Below, piece after piece: positions 47,901 through 57,938 of a stretch of 64,000 nucleotides of DNA. Location: assembly GCF_030272615.1 (NCBI RefSeq), contig NC_081410.1, forward strand, positions 186,607,619-186,671,618, written 5' to 3'. Made by a program: the position numbers and the translations under genes. Source of the stretch: Cryptomeria japonica. Lineage: Eukaryota > Streptophyta > Pinopsida > Cupressales > Cupressaceae. Each line of letters opens with the position of its first letter. The first letter of the stretch is position 1. The notes below the pieces were generated by a model that was not told the origin of the DNA, made no database searches, and saw only the letters and a list, made by a program, of their open reading frames with translations.

Positions 47901-48141
47901 TAATAACATTCATGAACATGTTTTTTAAATCCTCAGACCCTAAATATTTGATGTTACAATGAATGTATGCCCTAGGGTCTTCAACAAATGCAACTCCCTT
48001 CATAATTTTTGAAAATGCACCAATGGAGTCATCTAACTTTGCTATCTTAGGGATGATTTTAAAAACTGGTCTAGGATGCTTGGCATTTTCCACAATAGTA
48101 GGGTTTGCAATGAATTCAAGAGCAAAAGATGAAGAAGCCAT
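44950..48141 (-). pseudogene. ORF2 of element B: about 1,060 codons, function unknown
   Basis: One minus-strand frame from ATG at 48,141 to 44,950 with no frameshift. The first 389 codons are fully open. After that come eleven in-frame stops (46974, 46920, 46848, 46605, 46176, 46065, 45876, 45822, 45342, 45213, 44982), each one C-to-T step from Gln or Arg. The start is placed at MASSSFALEF by comparison with ORF2 of A. The N-terminal half is a folded domain (LLWLDSVFKITKEEIKVVTG near residue 180; RTVWTTKMGYEV near 360). Then come a basic linker (KKQQVVREPSGQKKVTPKKQ), a helical region, a Glu/Lys-rich linker and a C-terminal coiled coil (EEKIEKLEREKARLKMK). No polymerase, nuclease or protease motif. 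A distant plant mobile domain relation is possible but unproven. Confidence 0.75.
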
Positions 48142-48454
48142 GTCATAGGATAAATACCTTTTACTGTCGAATGCAAGTGAAAACCTTGGATGCTCTGAGA
48201 ATCTTGCTGCTTTGCTTCCTGAATGCTTGTGCTCAACTTTCGCGCTCTTCGAATGCTTGAATGCTTTGGTAAGTTGAAATGACAAATTCAAGTGCTTTAT
48301 AACCAAAAGGTTAACTTACAACCACATTAAATGCTTCGTCAGAGAAGTGAATTTCCAACATGTGTGCCATTAAAGAAGAATTGTGACTTCTTACCACCAA
48401 CTAAGGGTAAATGCATGATATTTAATTAGTTGCCTTACCCCTAAGGATTATTCC

Positions 48455-49620
48455 TTAGTTAGATGAAGAATCTCCTGCCGGTGCACGATTACTCTATTCT
48501 GCCGGTGCAGAGACAAATTCATCATTCCTCTGATCTCTCTTCTAGATCCATTGTTTAGTGAATTCTTGCTTGATTTAATTCACCTTTTCCTTGCCTTTGT
48601 CATTAGATCCTCCATTGTTTATCGGTACATTGTTGCTTCTACAAAATTTTGCAATATGCCCAATCTTGTTGCATGCATAACAGGCTACATTATTTCTTTG
48701 AATAACTTTTCATAACCTTGACCGGTTTGAGTTTTGCATTGATTAGATAGATGTCCAAATCTACCATAAACATAGCATTTTACATTCATTCTACAATTGT
48801 CTGAGTTATGACCATTTTTAATGCATTTGAAACATTGGCCGGTGGATGAGTTTGTATTCTGATTATTCCCAAATCTGCACTGATTTGCTCTATGACCAAA
48901 GTTGTTGCAATTAAAATATTTGCCATTGAATTTATAAGCATTAGGTTGTCTTACCGGTTTGCTGTGATCATGATTGTTTGCAGTTTTAGAACTTTCTCCA
49001 CGTTCAAATCCAAGTCTAACTATTTCTCCATCAGATTTTTGACTTTTCAACATATCGTCAAGCTTGTTTGAACTATTCTTGAGTTTGTGTTTGTGTTCAT
49101 TTGCAGCGACCAACTCACTTTCCAAAGTAGTAACTTGTCTCATAAGTTCCTCTTTGTCATGTTTTATGTGAATCAAATCTATTTTAAGCATATCTTTTTC
49201 ATAACTAATCCTTAGAGATTCATCTGATCTTTCATTAAGTCTTCTGGCCAAATCTTCTTCATTCCTCTTTCTATCTTCAATATCCTTACATATTCTCATG
49301 GTTAAATCTTGCATCTCATTTCTCATGTTACTGTTCTCTTATCTCAGTTTCTTTGAAATATCTCTAAGAGTTTTCTTTTCTTCATCATCTTGGTTTTGTA
49401 GTTGCACATGTAATTCTTTTCTCTTATTCTTTGCTATAACCAGGTTATCTTGAAGTGCTTTGATAAATTCCTAAGCAGTTCTGAGTTTATCTTATAGTTT
49501 GATATTCTTTAATTTTTCTGCATCAAAATCTTTAAGAGCTCCTTCCAACTGTTGTCTCAAAGTTTCCGTCAGTACCGATTTCAGAATCTTCCTCAAGTTG
49601 TTAGGCTTCTGCAAATTGAG
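48455..49620 (-). pseudogene. ORF1 of element B: coiled coil with four CCHC zinc knuckles
   Basis: Begins just after the primer-binding site. The largest open piece, 48685-49326 (213 codons), has a coiled coil (NEEDLARRLNERSDESL, ELMRQVTTLESELVAANEH) and then RQPNAYKFNG, the same words as ORF1 of A. Knuckles: CNNFGHRANQC; CFKCIKNGHNSDNC; CYVYGRFGHLSNQC (second Cys changed to Tyr); and, after a one-base shift near 48,690, CYACNKIGHIAKFC. It ends SSSN-stop, as in A. No capsid domain was recognised. Likely the RNA-binding, Gag-like protein of the element. Confidence 0.78.
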
Positions 49621-49626
49621 GACTAG

Positions 49627-49638
49627 GCTCTGATACCA
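49627..49638 (-). other. Primer-binding site of element B
   Basis: The minus strand reads TGGTATCAGAGC, perfect for initiator tRNA-Met, two bases from the LTR and identical to copia C. Confidence 0.9.
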
Positions 49639-49640
49639 AT

Positions 49641-50509
49641 TGTTAGATATTTGGTTAGTCCCAAAGACACTGAGAGGGGGGGTGAATTAGTGTGTAACTG
49701 GTAGATGAAAGATTTAAACTTATTTACAACTTTACAATCCAAAATAGTATACCGGTAAGAAAGTAATAATGCAGTAAAGAGATATAAAAGAATAAGCATC
49801 AATGCACACCATACCACATATTTTTGGTGAGGAAACCCAGTAAGGGAAAACCCTCGGTGGGATTTGTGACCCACAATATTTAGTCACTGGCAAATATGAA
49901 TAAATATTACTTAGTACAATAGGGGCTTGCACATATGGGAAGACCAACTGCCTAGAGCTTACTGCTCAATACAAAAATGGAGTCCCACTGACTACACAAT
50001 CGGATGGTTAAATCCAATAACAATATACTGCTCAAAATAGCATTTGCAATGGTGGATTCAGTACCGGTTTAAGCTCTTTCTAATACCTCTGCCAAAACCT
50101 TGCTTCACTCTATTCTTCTCTTATCGCTCTCAAGATAAAAAACATCAAAATGCATATACAATTATTTGCTTTCATTTACCACTTGCATACATACCTATCA
50201 TATCCTCTCTTACATTACAAATGACCTACAAGATCTCATACATATATGTCTTTACAATACATCATGTTTGCTATACAAATATAATCTTACATTACAATAC
50301 AATTCACATAAATAATATTAATTCCAAGTCGGCTTTGACAGCTGGTATAATCTGTTGCTGGTGTAAATGGATGCCAGTGTGAATAACCTTATAGTAATTG
50401 CCTGTGCCGGTGTGAAGTCTGTTGCTGGTAGAACCTGTGAACCCTATTACTAGTTGGTTTCCATCAATGAGAATATCAACCATTCTCATCTGAGTCTATA
50501 ATTCCAACA
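49641..50509 (-). repeat. 5' LTR of element B
   Basis: 869 bp, TGTTAGATATTTGG to AATTCCAACA, matching 35096-35973 with about 8% differences over 370 bp by hand count. Boxes: GAGAGGGGGGGTGAATTAGTG (49,673) and GGGAAAACCCTCGGTGGG (49,843). Confidence 0.9.
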
Positions 50510-50514
50510 AAAAC

Positions 50515-51044
50515 TTCACGAGCTCTTGTACGACATCTCTGTCGGCATTCTCTCACACAATGGTTTTGTCCAGATTAATATCATTAGGTATAGGCTTCAT
50601 CTCTTCTTTTAAGGAAGGATGAATAGGATGATATATTTTAGGTTGGACAATGGGAGAGACTAGTCGCTTCTCTCTAGAAAATGAAGGAGGAATGGGAGGT
50701 GTAGGAAGGAGACTAGGTCCATCTTGAGGAGGAGGGATAGGTCTAACCTTAGGAGGAATAGTTTATTTTTTAGGAGGAATATTTTTTCTACCTTTTGGAG
50801 GAAGAGGAGAATCATCCATAGGATAAGTAATAGGTTCTTTTTTAGGAAGAGGAATATCTCTTTTCTTTGGTGAAATGATACTTTTCTCTTTAGGAGAAGG
50901 AATAGGTGCCTCTTTGGGAAGAAGATTATTTCTTTCCTTAGGAGGAAGAACAATCTTATCCTTAAGAAGGGGTATATGATCAACAAGATGGATGCTAAGT
51001 GTTGGAGTTATAGGTTTACTCTAGGATAAAATCATTTCATCTTC
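50515..51044 (-). pseudogene. G1 lysine/proline-rich linker
   Basis: In the frame of the upstream protease the minus strand gives repeated short units of the type LPPKERN, LPKEAPIPSPKEKS, SPKKRDIPLPKKEP and LPPKGRKNIPPKK. The open frame reported at 50660-50986 in another phase is a low-complexity shadow of this. The function is unknown; it was probably a disordered, basic linker between the protease-like and acidic segments. G2 has a proline-rich but less basic counterpart. Confidence 0.5.
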
Positions 51045-51640
51045 TTATTTTTGATATGATCTAAAAAGAGAATCACTTCTAGGTTCAAGAGGCTTGAATT
51101 GTTCAGACCAAAAATAGTCAAGACAAGCATCTCCACGCCTCATTGTACGTTGAAATATGCTATGATTAATAGTTATGATTTCACCATTATGAGGAAATTT
51201 CAAATACTTATGAATAATAGAAGCAATCACTTTCATGGAAGAGAGCCAAGGATGTCCCAAATTCACATGAATTTGATCGGATGTAGGAATGATAGCAAAC
51301 TGAACATCTAAGCATTTAGTGCCAAAATCAATAGGAAGTGTTATAGAACCAATATCAAGACAAGAGAAGACATCAAAAACTTTAACAATCATATCAGTAT
51401 CATCATATATCACTTTATGGAATTGTAAAGTATAAAGAAATTATTCAGTTATCACATTCACCATGCAAGCAGGATCAATAACGACTCCACTAGCAAGTAT
51501 ACCTTTGATTTTTGCACTTATGTATAATGGGCCATCAGGCGCCTTAATGGTCTCACCAGGATCAAATGTTATACACAAATATTTATGAGGCTCTTGTTGG
51601 TCTACAAGGTTCACCACGTTATTAGTTTGAAGGCTCACAT
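51045..51640 (-). pseudogene. G1 protease-like domain
   Basis: One frame with a single stop near 51,440 (TAA where Gln fits). It reads GVVIDPACMVNVITE (active-site position), FLYTLQFHKVIYDDTD, DIGSITLPIDFGTKCLDVQF (flap side) and VNLGHPWLSSMKVIASIIHKYL with KFPHNGEI. The GHPWL-KV-S and LKFP words are standard for the retropepsin-like domain of plant gypsy elements. The active-site triad is D-P-A instead of D-S/T-G. G2 is also non-canonical (D-L-M). It would process Gag if active, otherwise it may be structural. Confidence 0.65.
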
Positions 51641-51713
51641 CATTGGGAAAGAAAGCAAGATGTTCAGTCTCAATAACATTAGTGGCATGGGATGATAAAT
51701 GATTAGTGAAAAT

Positions 51714-53300
51714 TTAAAGGTTCTGATTAGGAGGAGCTATGGATTTGTTTCCTTTATCATTCACGCCTACCACATATATAGTGTTGTTATCAATCAATTC
51801 TTGAATCTTACTTCTCAATGAAAAACACTTCTCAGTGTCATTACCATACTGACGATGATATTGACAAAAAGATTTAACATCAAAGTAAGGGGAAGTTGTT
51901 TTAGATGGATCAATTGGTATGATTTGGGGAAGTTTCAACACATTCTTTTGTATTAATTGAGATATAATGCTATGTACAGATTCATTCAAAGGAGTAAACT
52001 CTTTTTCTCTTTTGAAGAATTTAGACAAAGGAGGCACATCTGTTGCACCTACAAATTGAGTGTTTTTGTTGTTGTCATTGAATTTGATGAATACTTTGTT
52101 TGGTTTGAACTTCACAAATGGTTTATGAGCACTATCACCCTTATCACTCGAAGCCCTAGAAGGAGATGATTGTTCTAATTGACTCAAAGTCAGATGATAA
52201 TTGTGAAGTACTACGCACAACTACGGAAAGGAAGTAAACTTAGTTAAAAGAAGTTTATCCCTAATGTATTTTTGTAAAATAGCAATGACAATATTTTGAA
52301 TATCTTGATTAGTCATAGGAAAAAAAATGCTTATATCCACCAATAAAATCAATCACTTTTTCTTTAACACCTTGTTTACAATGCATTAAATTAGTCAAAG
52401 TTACTTTAGGACCAATGTTATTGTGAAATTGTTGAATAAAAGAATTATCCAGTTGTTGAAAGAAGTAATAGAATAAGGAGGCAAAGAAAAATACCATTGC
52501 AAATCTCTATCCCTTAATGTTGTAGTGAACAATTTTTATAACAACCTTTGATCATGAGCAAAGTCACTACACAAAGTTTGGAATGTTTTAACATAAGTTA
52601 AAGGCTCACCTTTTCCATTATAAAGTTACAATTGAGCGACTTCTACATGCTTAGGAGGGATGGATCTAACAATGTCATGGGATAATGGGCTCACTACATC
52701 AAATGTGGGCACATTATACTTGGATTGATTCATAGAAGCTATTTGTTGTTGTAAAGAAGACACTATTTGGGAAAGGTTATTGATTGAAGCTTCAGTAGAA
52801 GGATTAAAATTAGACATGTTTGATTGAGAGGGAGGAGTAACATTGTTGAATGAAGGAAGAGGTCGAGAACAAGGAGGGGGAACACTATGATAAGTGGGTA
52901 ATGGAGAAGATTGGGTAGCACATGGAAGAATCATGGGAGGAATGAAAGTTATTATTAAAGGAGTTACACCCTTGACTGACATTTATAGGTGGTGAATGTG
53001 ATTGGGTAGCAAGAGGAACACTCATGGTAGGAAGAATGAAAGAAGAGGTATTTCCCCCATGAGTCACATTTATAGGTATGAAATTTTGGGTAGAAGTAGC
53101 CATGATGTTTGATGTGAAGGTAGGAACACTAGTCATGGAAGTTGTCAAAGGAATATAATGATTAATTTGACTATGAGGTTGTGTGTAACCTAGGTTTTTA
53201 GCACAACTCTTCATAGGCATGATATTAGAATTAACAATATGAGGAATACCACACAAGATATCACCACCATGCTTATCACTTTGAATCATTCATTTTGATC
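51714..53300 (-). pseudogene. G1 gag
   Basis: The C-terminal part, 51714-52220 (168 codons), is open and holds FCQYHRQYGNDTEKCFSLRSK and the preceding LTPLNES/VHSIISQLIQKN. The central gag domain (about 52.2-52.6 kb) is broken but shows QDKLFTT-like and WYFSL-like segments. The N-terminal part (52.6-53.3 kb) is rich in proline, serine and threonine (SPLPTYHSVPPPCSRPLPS) and ends with a short coiled stretch INNLSQIVSSLQQQIASMNQ. The frame is shared between 52982 and 51045 apart from stops. It forms the shell of gypsy-type particles. Confidence 0.75.
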
Positions 53301-54697
53301 CTTCAATCAATGGGAGAGCTTCACTTTTCGGGTATTCTTAACTCATCCATGTTGAAGATTGTCAAATTGATTGTCCATCTTCGCCAATTGGTCAACGGAT
53401 ACTCTAGTTAGTGATTCCTCCTCATTGTGAGAATTATCAAGAGGATAAACATGAATATTTGAAGAATGGGAAGAATCAACAATATCCTCATTGAAAAAGC
53501 TAGCCAAATTAGGCTCCATTTACTTGGTTATTAAACCTTGGGCAGCCTTAATTCTACAACTTATTCTAAGGAGGATACTATAGGTAGGACTAATAGTAGT
53601 AAAACTCATGCACTAGGGAAAATAAATTGAAAATTAGGGTTTTAATTTTGAAAGTTTGAAAGGAGGGAAAGTCAAAATTAAAATTGGGGTTATCCAATTT
53701 TAACCTCTTAATTAATTTTTTGAGATTTTTAAATGAGGAAATCAATTTAATTTTAAAAATTAGGGTATGTATAGTGAACCACTTAATTTTAAAATTCAAA
53801 TTGACAATGGAAATGTTGAAATTCAGGTTTGTTTTCGACCTTAGGGTGACCTAAAATCAATAAAATTTCACAAAATATTTGGAATTGTGCAATAAAATAA
53901 AGTCAAAACAAGCTCCCAAAATTTGATTAGAAAAAGTCGGGACCAAGTAGGTAGTGACTTGGTCCAAACACACGGTCTGACCAACTTTTTTCCAAATTTT
54001 TCGAGGAAGCAAGATTTTATGATTTTAATGCAAATTCCAGAAGGATATGGAAATTGGAAATGCCTAGATATGTAAAATTAAGCCTTGAAGGTCGAAAATA
54101 GGACACACTTAGAATGTTTGAAAAAAAGGTGCTAATTGAAAAGACAACAAAAAGGGCACACCTAAGGGCTAACTTTTATGATGTCTATAGGAGCAAAAAG
54201 AGATTGTGGATTTAATTGATCCAATTAAATTCTTAAAGGAAGATTTGAATTTACACAAGATTAATTTAAATTTTAAAAAATAGGGTTTGTTGCATAAACC
54301 ACTTAATTTGAAAATTTGAATGTTGCAAGGAGGGAAAATGAATTTTGAAATTGAAGCAAAGACCCAAATCTGAAAATGAATTCAAGATATACACAATCCA
54401 CAATGTCATTTTTAAAATAAAAAAAAGGGTTTTATGATTTAATCACTTAATCTTTTAAAATTTTGAAAATTAAAAGTGAAAATGAAAAATTGAATTGTAA
54501 AATGAAGAGTTCTCAAATCTGAAACTATCAATCCAATTTAGACAAATGACAAGCTCAATTTTGAATCTAAAAATTAGGGTTTTTGTGAATTTAACCCCTA
54601 AATTTTTGAAAATTGCAAATAAATTAAACTTGTAATTAAAAATTTGAATTATTAATTACATGCACTCAGATCTAAAAACAAAAATCAAATGCAAGCA
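53301..54697 (-). other. G1 leader between primer-binding site and gag
   Basis: About 1.4 kb without a supported ORF, AT-rich, with repeated words of the type AATTTGAAAATT and TTTAATTTTGAAA on either strand. It corresponds to the untranslated leader. G2 has lost this part. Confidence 0.55.
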
Positions 54698-54713
54698 CAC
54701 GTCGGGTTCACCA
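54698..54713 (-). other. Primer-binding site of G1
   Basis: The minus strand reads TGGTGAACCCGACGTG, three bases from the LTR. It differs from the initiator tRNA-Met site used by A, B, C and D; I do not assign the tRNA. Confidence 0.65.
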
Positions 54714-54716
54714 AAA

Positions 54717-55939
54717 TGTAAAGTGGAGAATTGGAGAAACTTAGCCAATTCGCCTCTTGGAAGAAGAGGGAATTCACTAGGCCCCAATTTTCACTTGGGG
54801 ATAATTTACATTCAAAAAAGGGGGATGAATCTACTAGATCCAATCCCAACTGATGCACGGATAGAATGCTAAGCAGATTGGAATGGAATTAACCCTCTTT
54901 TGTAAGTTGATTGATTGAATTAAGACAAAGTACTGAAAATTGAGACAAAGTGTGCAAAAAAAGTGAGCTATAGATTCAAGATTCAGTCGTGCACTTGGAT
55001 CTAAGAATTTGAGATGATTCAGAGCTGCTTTGCAAAATCTAGCAAAAGTTGTAGGGACCATGTGTCTGGATAGGGGCACCCTCCTCTTGGTCCTCCAAAC
55101 TTTTCGCGTGTCGAAAAAGGGTTTTTCCATCTTTGTGAATAAAGCTTAATTCTAGAAGTACAACCGTGCACTTGCTTTCTCTACATAGAAAGAAAGGAAA
55201 TGTTTTGGGGATAGGGGTTTATCTTCAAATCAAACCATAGTTTTCAAATTAACCAAGTGGTTGAAATAATGTAATTGAAAGAACTGAAAGTAGAAATCCT
55301 CCTCTTTGAGGGGATGTTGAATTAAATGAAATTGAAGTGCTTATACCTTCTTGCGGAGTTTTGTTTGCCTCCACATGGAATTAGGGTTTCATGAAGTAGA
55401 ATGTTGATCTACTCTTCAATGCTTGAAATCTTGTCTCTATTGCTGCTCCAAAGCTTGAAGGAAGACTAAAAATGCTCAATTGCTCTTGAATGCTTGATTG
55501 CTTTAATTCTTGAATGCTTGATCGCTTGAATGCTCAAATGCTTGATTTAATTTTGTTAGATGTCAAATGAGAGGGGAAATACCTCTTATATACTTTCTAG
55601 TGGGTTTAATTGACTGATTTTCTAACTTGAGCTGACACATGAGTGAATTCCCACTTCAAATTTGAGTTAGGTACAAGGGGAGAGGATTAAGGGAGGTCTC
55701 AAATAGGGGATCCCAAGGTGCCACACCCTAGTCCTAGTGGATCCTAGGGTGCCATGCCCTGGTCCTTCCCTATTTTGGGGCATGATCAAGGTGTAGGAAG
55801 AGTGTAGGGTTTAATTACAATGTGTTTTTGATGTGCATGAGCATATTCAGGTATCCGATCAGGCCGAGAGGCGCAAAAACTAAGGCGAAGACCCAAATGT
55901 AGTAAAAATTTGCAAGGGGTGAAATTTTAGGATGTTACA
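54717..55939 (-). repeat. 5' LTR of G1
   Basis: 1,223 bp, TGTAAAGTGG to GGATGTTACA. TATATAAG (minus) at 55,585-55,592. A run of imperfect TTGAATGCTTGATTGC units at 55,470-55,550 is longer than in the 3' copy. Confidence 0.9.
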
Positions 55940-56720
55940 ATTATTATACTATGGCTAGTAGTAGAACAATATTACAAAAGTGAAGTGCACTTGCATTCAG
56001 GCACACCACCTAGAGCCCACTACTCAAATACATAATAGGGCTCCAACCCCAAAGGACTCACTGTCCTAAAAATGTGATATAGAAACAAATACAATGTCTA
56101 AACTAGAGTATAGTATCTACAAATTCTAGGAATTGGTTCCAGTTAGGCTCAAGAATGATCCGCTCTCATTGCTAAAAAAAATTCCTCTGTTCTTCTTTGC
56201 TACTAAGTACCGAATTATGAACACTTAAGATGCACACGTGAAACTGTGCTCAATCGATTCCAACACAATCTCACATACATACCACCAAACAAAATGATCA
56301 TCTAAGTCGATCTTATATATCCACACCACCAAATAGATCTCTAGCTAGTTGACTTTTCAAAATAGCAAAAATGTAAAATATGTAGACTCGTGTCGGCTCA
56401 ATCCTTCTACAAATCCTTATTCAACACCTAAAACATATGATCACAGGCTTCCAATAAGTCGACCCAATCACATCAAAATCATCAATGTCCACCAAAATCA
56501 CCTCAAGGAATCCAAACCACATGCTACACCATCAAACATAAAGATAACCTTGTTCTTCCTGTAATACCAGATACTGGACCAAGAAACTTGCACTAGAATC
56601 AACACCAGAGGCTAGAATTGCAAGAATAGCTGCCTCACAGATCCAATCAACTATTGCAATCACCACAACTAAAACAACATCACCAGAAATGAATAATGCT
56701 CATTGAATCTATACACTATG
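55940..56720 (-). repeat. LTR E, right part
   Basis: It continues LTR E after the G1 insertion, starting with the second ATTAT copy. It has GCATTCAGGCACACCACCTAGAGC and CAAAGGACTCACTG, which match the corresponding part of the related LTRs (D0, B and the inverse of A). The expected terminal CCAACA is missing, so the right end is set near 56,720 where similarity fades. It is truncated, and G2 does not visibly resume after it. Confidence 0.6.
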
Positions 56721-56773
56721 TTCCACAAACCATACTTATGCTTCATGGATAGGGTAAGTGCAAGAAGTTGTGT

Positions 56774-56795
56774 CCACTTTTTGGCCAAAAAGTGG
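56774..56795. repeat. Perfect 22-bp palindrome
   Basis: CCACTTTTTGG followed by CCAAAAAGTGG, a perfect inverted repeat without loop. It lies in otherwise unassigned AT-rich sequence. Confidence 0.9.
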
Positions 56796-57938
56796 AAGTT
56801 TTTCCCCCTTTTTTTCAATTTCATCCCGTTTGACCTAAATATTTGAGGCACTTAAAGAATGAATCTTGAAAAAATTCAGTAATAGAAAATGTAGTGCTCG
56901 AAGTCTACTTTCCAAATATGTAATTTATTTTAATACCTAGACCTTAAAAATGAAGTTTGAATAGGCATTACTAAAACCTATAGTTTAAAAGTTACTTTTC
57001 AGGACCATACCATGCCTGTGTACGACAAGCATAATTTGACCTAAATGAATTTTTTTTAATAAATCCTTTTGGGAAAAGATCTATAACTCACTCACCTTTG
57101 ATGAGAATATTTTTTTGTAATTTTTTTCTGCATATATTTTTTTTTGTTAATTTTTTATTGGGCATAATCTTTGTTTTGAAAAATTCTTGTGTACGGCAGG
57201 CATAATTTGACCTAAACTTAACATTTTTTGATTTTTTTAAAAAATTGTATAGAATTGTCTCTAGTTTGATGCCATATAATTTTTTTTTTCAAAAAACTTA
57301 GAAACAAAAAAGTTATTAAAAAACAAAAAAACCATGTTATTTCGAATTTATAGACCTCTTTCATTAGTAATTATTTTAGAAATAAAAATATTGATCAATT
57401 TTAAATTTTTTTTACATATTTAGAATCTAGACAGTCTCTACTATAATGAGTTTTTATTGTTTAAAAAAATTCTGAAAATTTGGTGTTCAGATATATTTTT
57501 GAAGTCATTATTTTATATGAAGATTGATTTGGCCTTCAAGTTGCAGGTCAAACCAGGTCCAAGCCTAAGGGTTGGCTCTCCAAGCCATTTCCCAAGCCAA
57601 AACCGAAGCTACAACCGAACCAAAGTTGAAATTTTTTAGAAACGGGATCCCGTTTTGTTTTTTAAAATAATTAAAAAAATGTTTAGCAAACGGGATCCCG
57701 TTTCAAAAACAAAACGGGTCCCGTTTCCCTTTTTTAATTTTTTAATTTTTTTTTTTAAAACAAACTATATATACATGAAATATTAAATTTAAGTTTAAGT
57801 CATATTTCCCTTTGTCTTTTTCCTTTCTTATACTTTAAGTTATATTTTATGTATATATTAGCAGGATGTTTGAGAATGGTTTCAGATCTCTAGGAGTTAT
57901 AATATACAGATTCTAGATTTTAGAAGATCTTATAAATT
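56796..57938. other. Unassigned AT-rich region with dispersed short repeats
   Basis: No coding frame is supported. The word GTGTACGRCARGCATAATTTGACCTAAA occurs at about 57,017 and 57,190, and TTTGACCTAAAT also near 56,829. AAACGGGATCCCGTTT (perfect 16-bp palindrome) occurs at 57,640-57,655 and 57,688-57,703, and a related AAACGGGTCCCGTTT at 57,712-57,726. Short repeats and palindromes of this kind occur in subterminal parts of DNA transposons, but no terminal inverted repeat pair was found. Confidence 0.5.

Larger units (their letters stand above)
35096..50509 (-). mobile_element. Non-autonomous LTR element B with ORF1 and ORF2
   Basis: LTRs lie at 35096-35973 and 49641-50509. Flanking bases GAAAC (35091-35095) and AAAAC (50510-50514) form a target duplication with one G/A difference. 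A polypurine tract lies at 35,974 and a perfect primer-binding site at 49,627. Copia C (36,024-44,698) is inserted only about 45 bp from the polypurine tract. Without C the interior is about 5 kb: ORF1 (48.46-49.62 kb) and ORF2 (44.95-48.14 kb), no pol. The element sits in G1; the sequence across the empty site (GTTTGGGAAGAAA/CTCACGAGC) can be read directly in G2 at 30,630-30,650, confirming the boundaries. Confidence 0.9.
32674..55939 (-). mobile_element. Gypsy-like element G1 without pol, host of element B
   Basis: Complete ends: LTRs at 32674-33894 and 54717-55939, target duplication ATTAT at 32669-32673 and 55940-55944, polypurine tract at 33,895, and primer-binding site at 54,698-54,713. 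After removing the 15.4-kb insertion B, the interior is about 5.4 kb and holds gag, a protease-like domain, a lysine/proline-rich linker and an acidic segment, then non-coding sequence. No RT, RNase H or integrase is present. It is inserted in LTR E. A rough hand comparison of the first 380 bp of the two LTRs shows about 8% differences. Confidence 0.9.

Noticed and set aside
50660-50986. A 108-codon Leu/Phe/Arg-rich frame resembling a membrane protein
   Set aside because: Out-of-phase reading of the lysine/proline-rich linker of G1; low complexity explains it.
56721-56900. Resumption of G2 gag after the nested block
   Set aside because: Only weak word similarity to 52.5 kb of G1 could be seen, and no gag motif or target duplication of LTR E; not supported.
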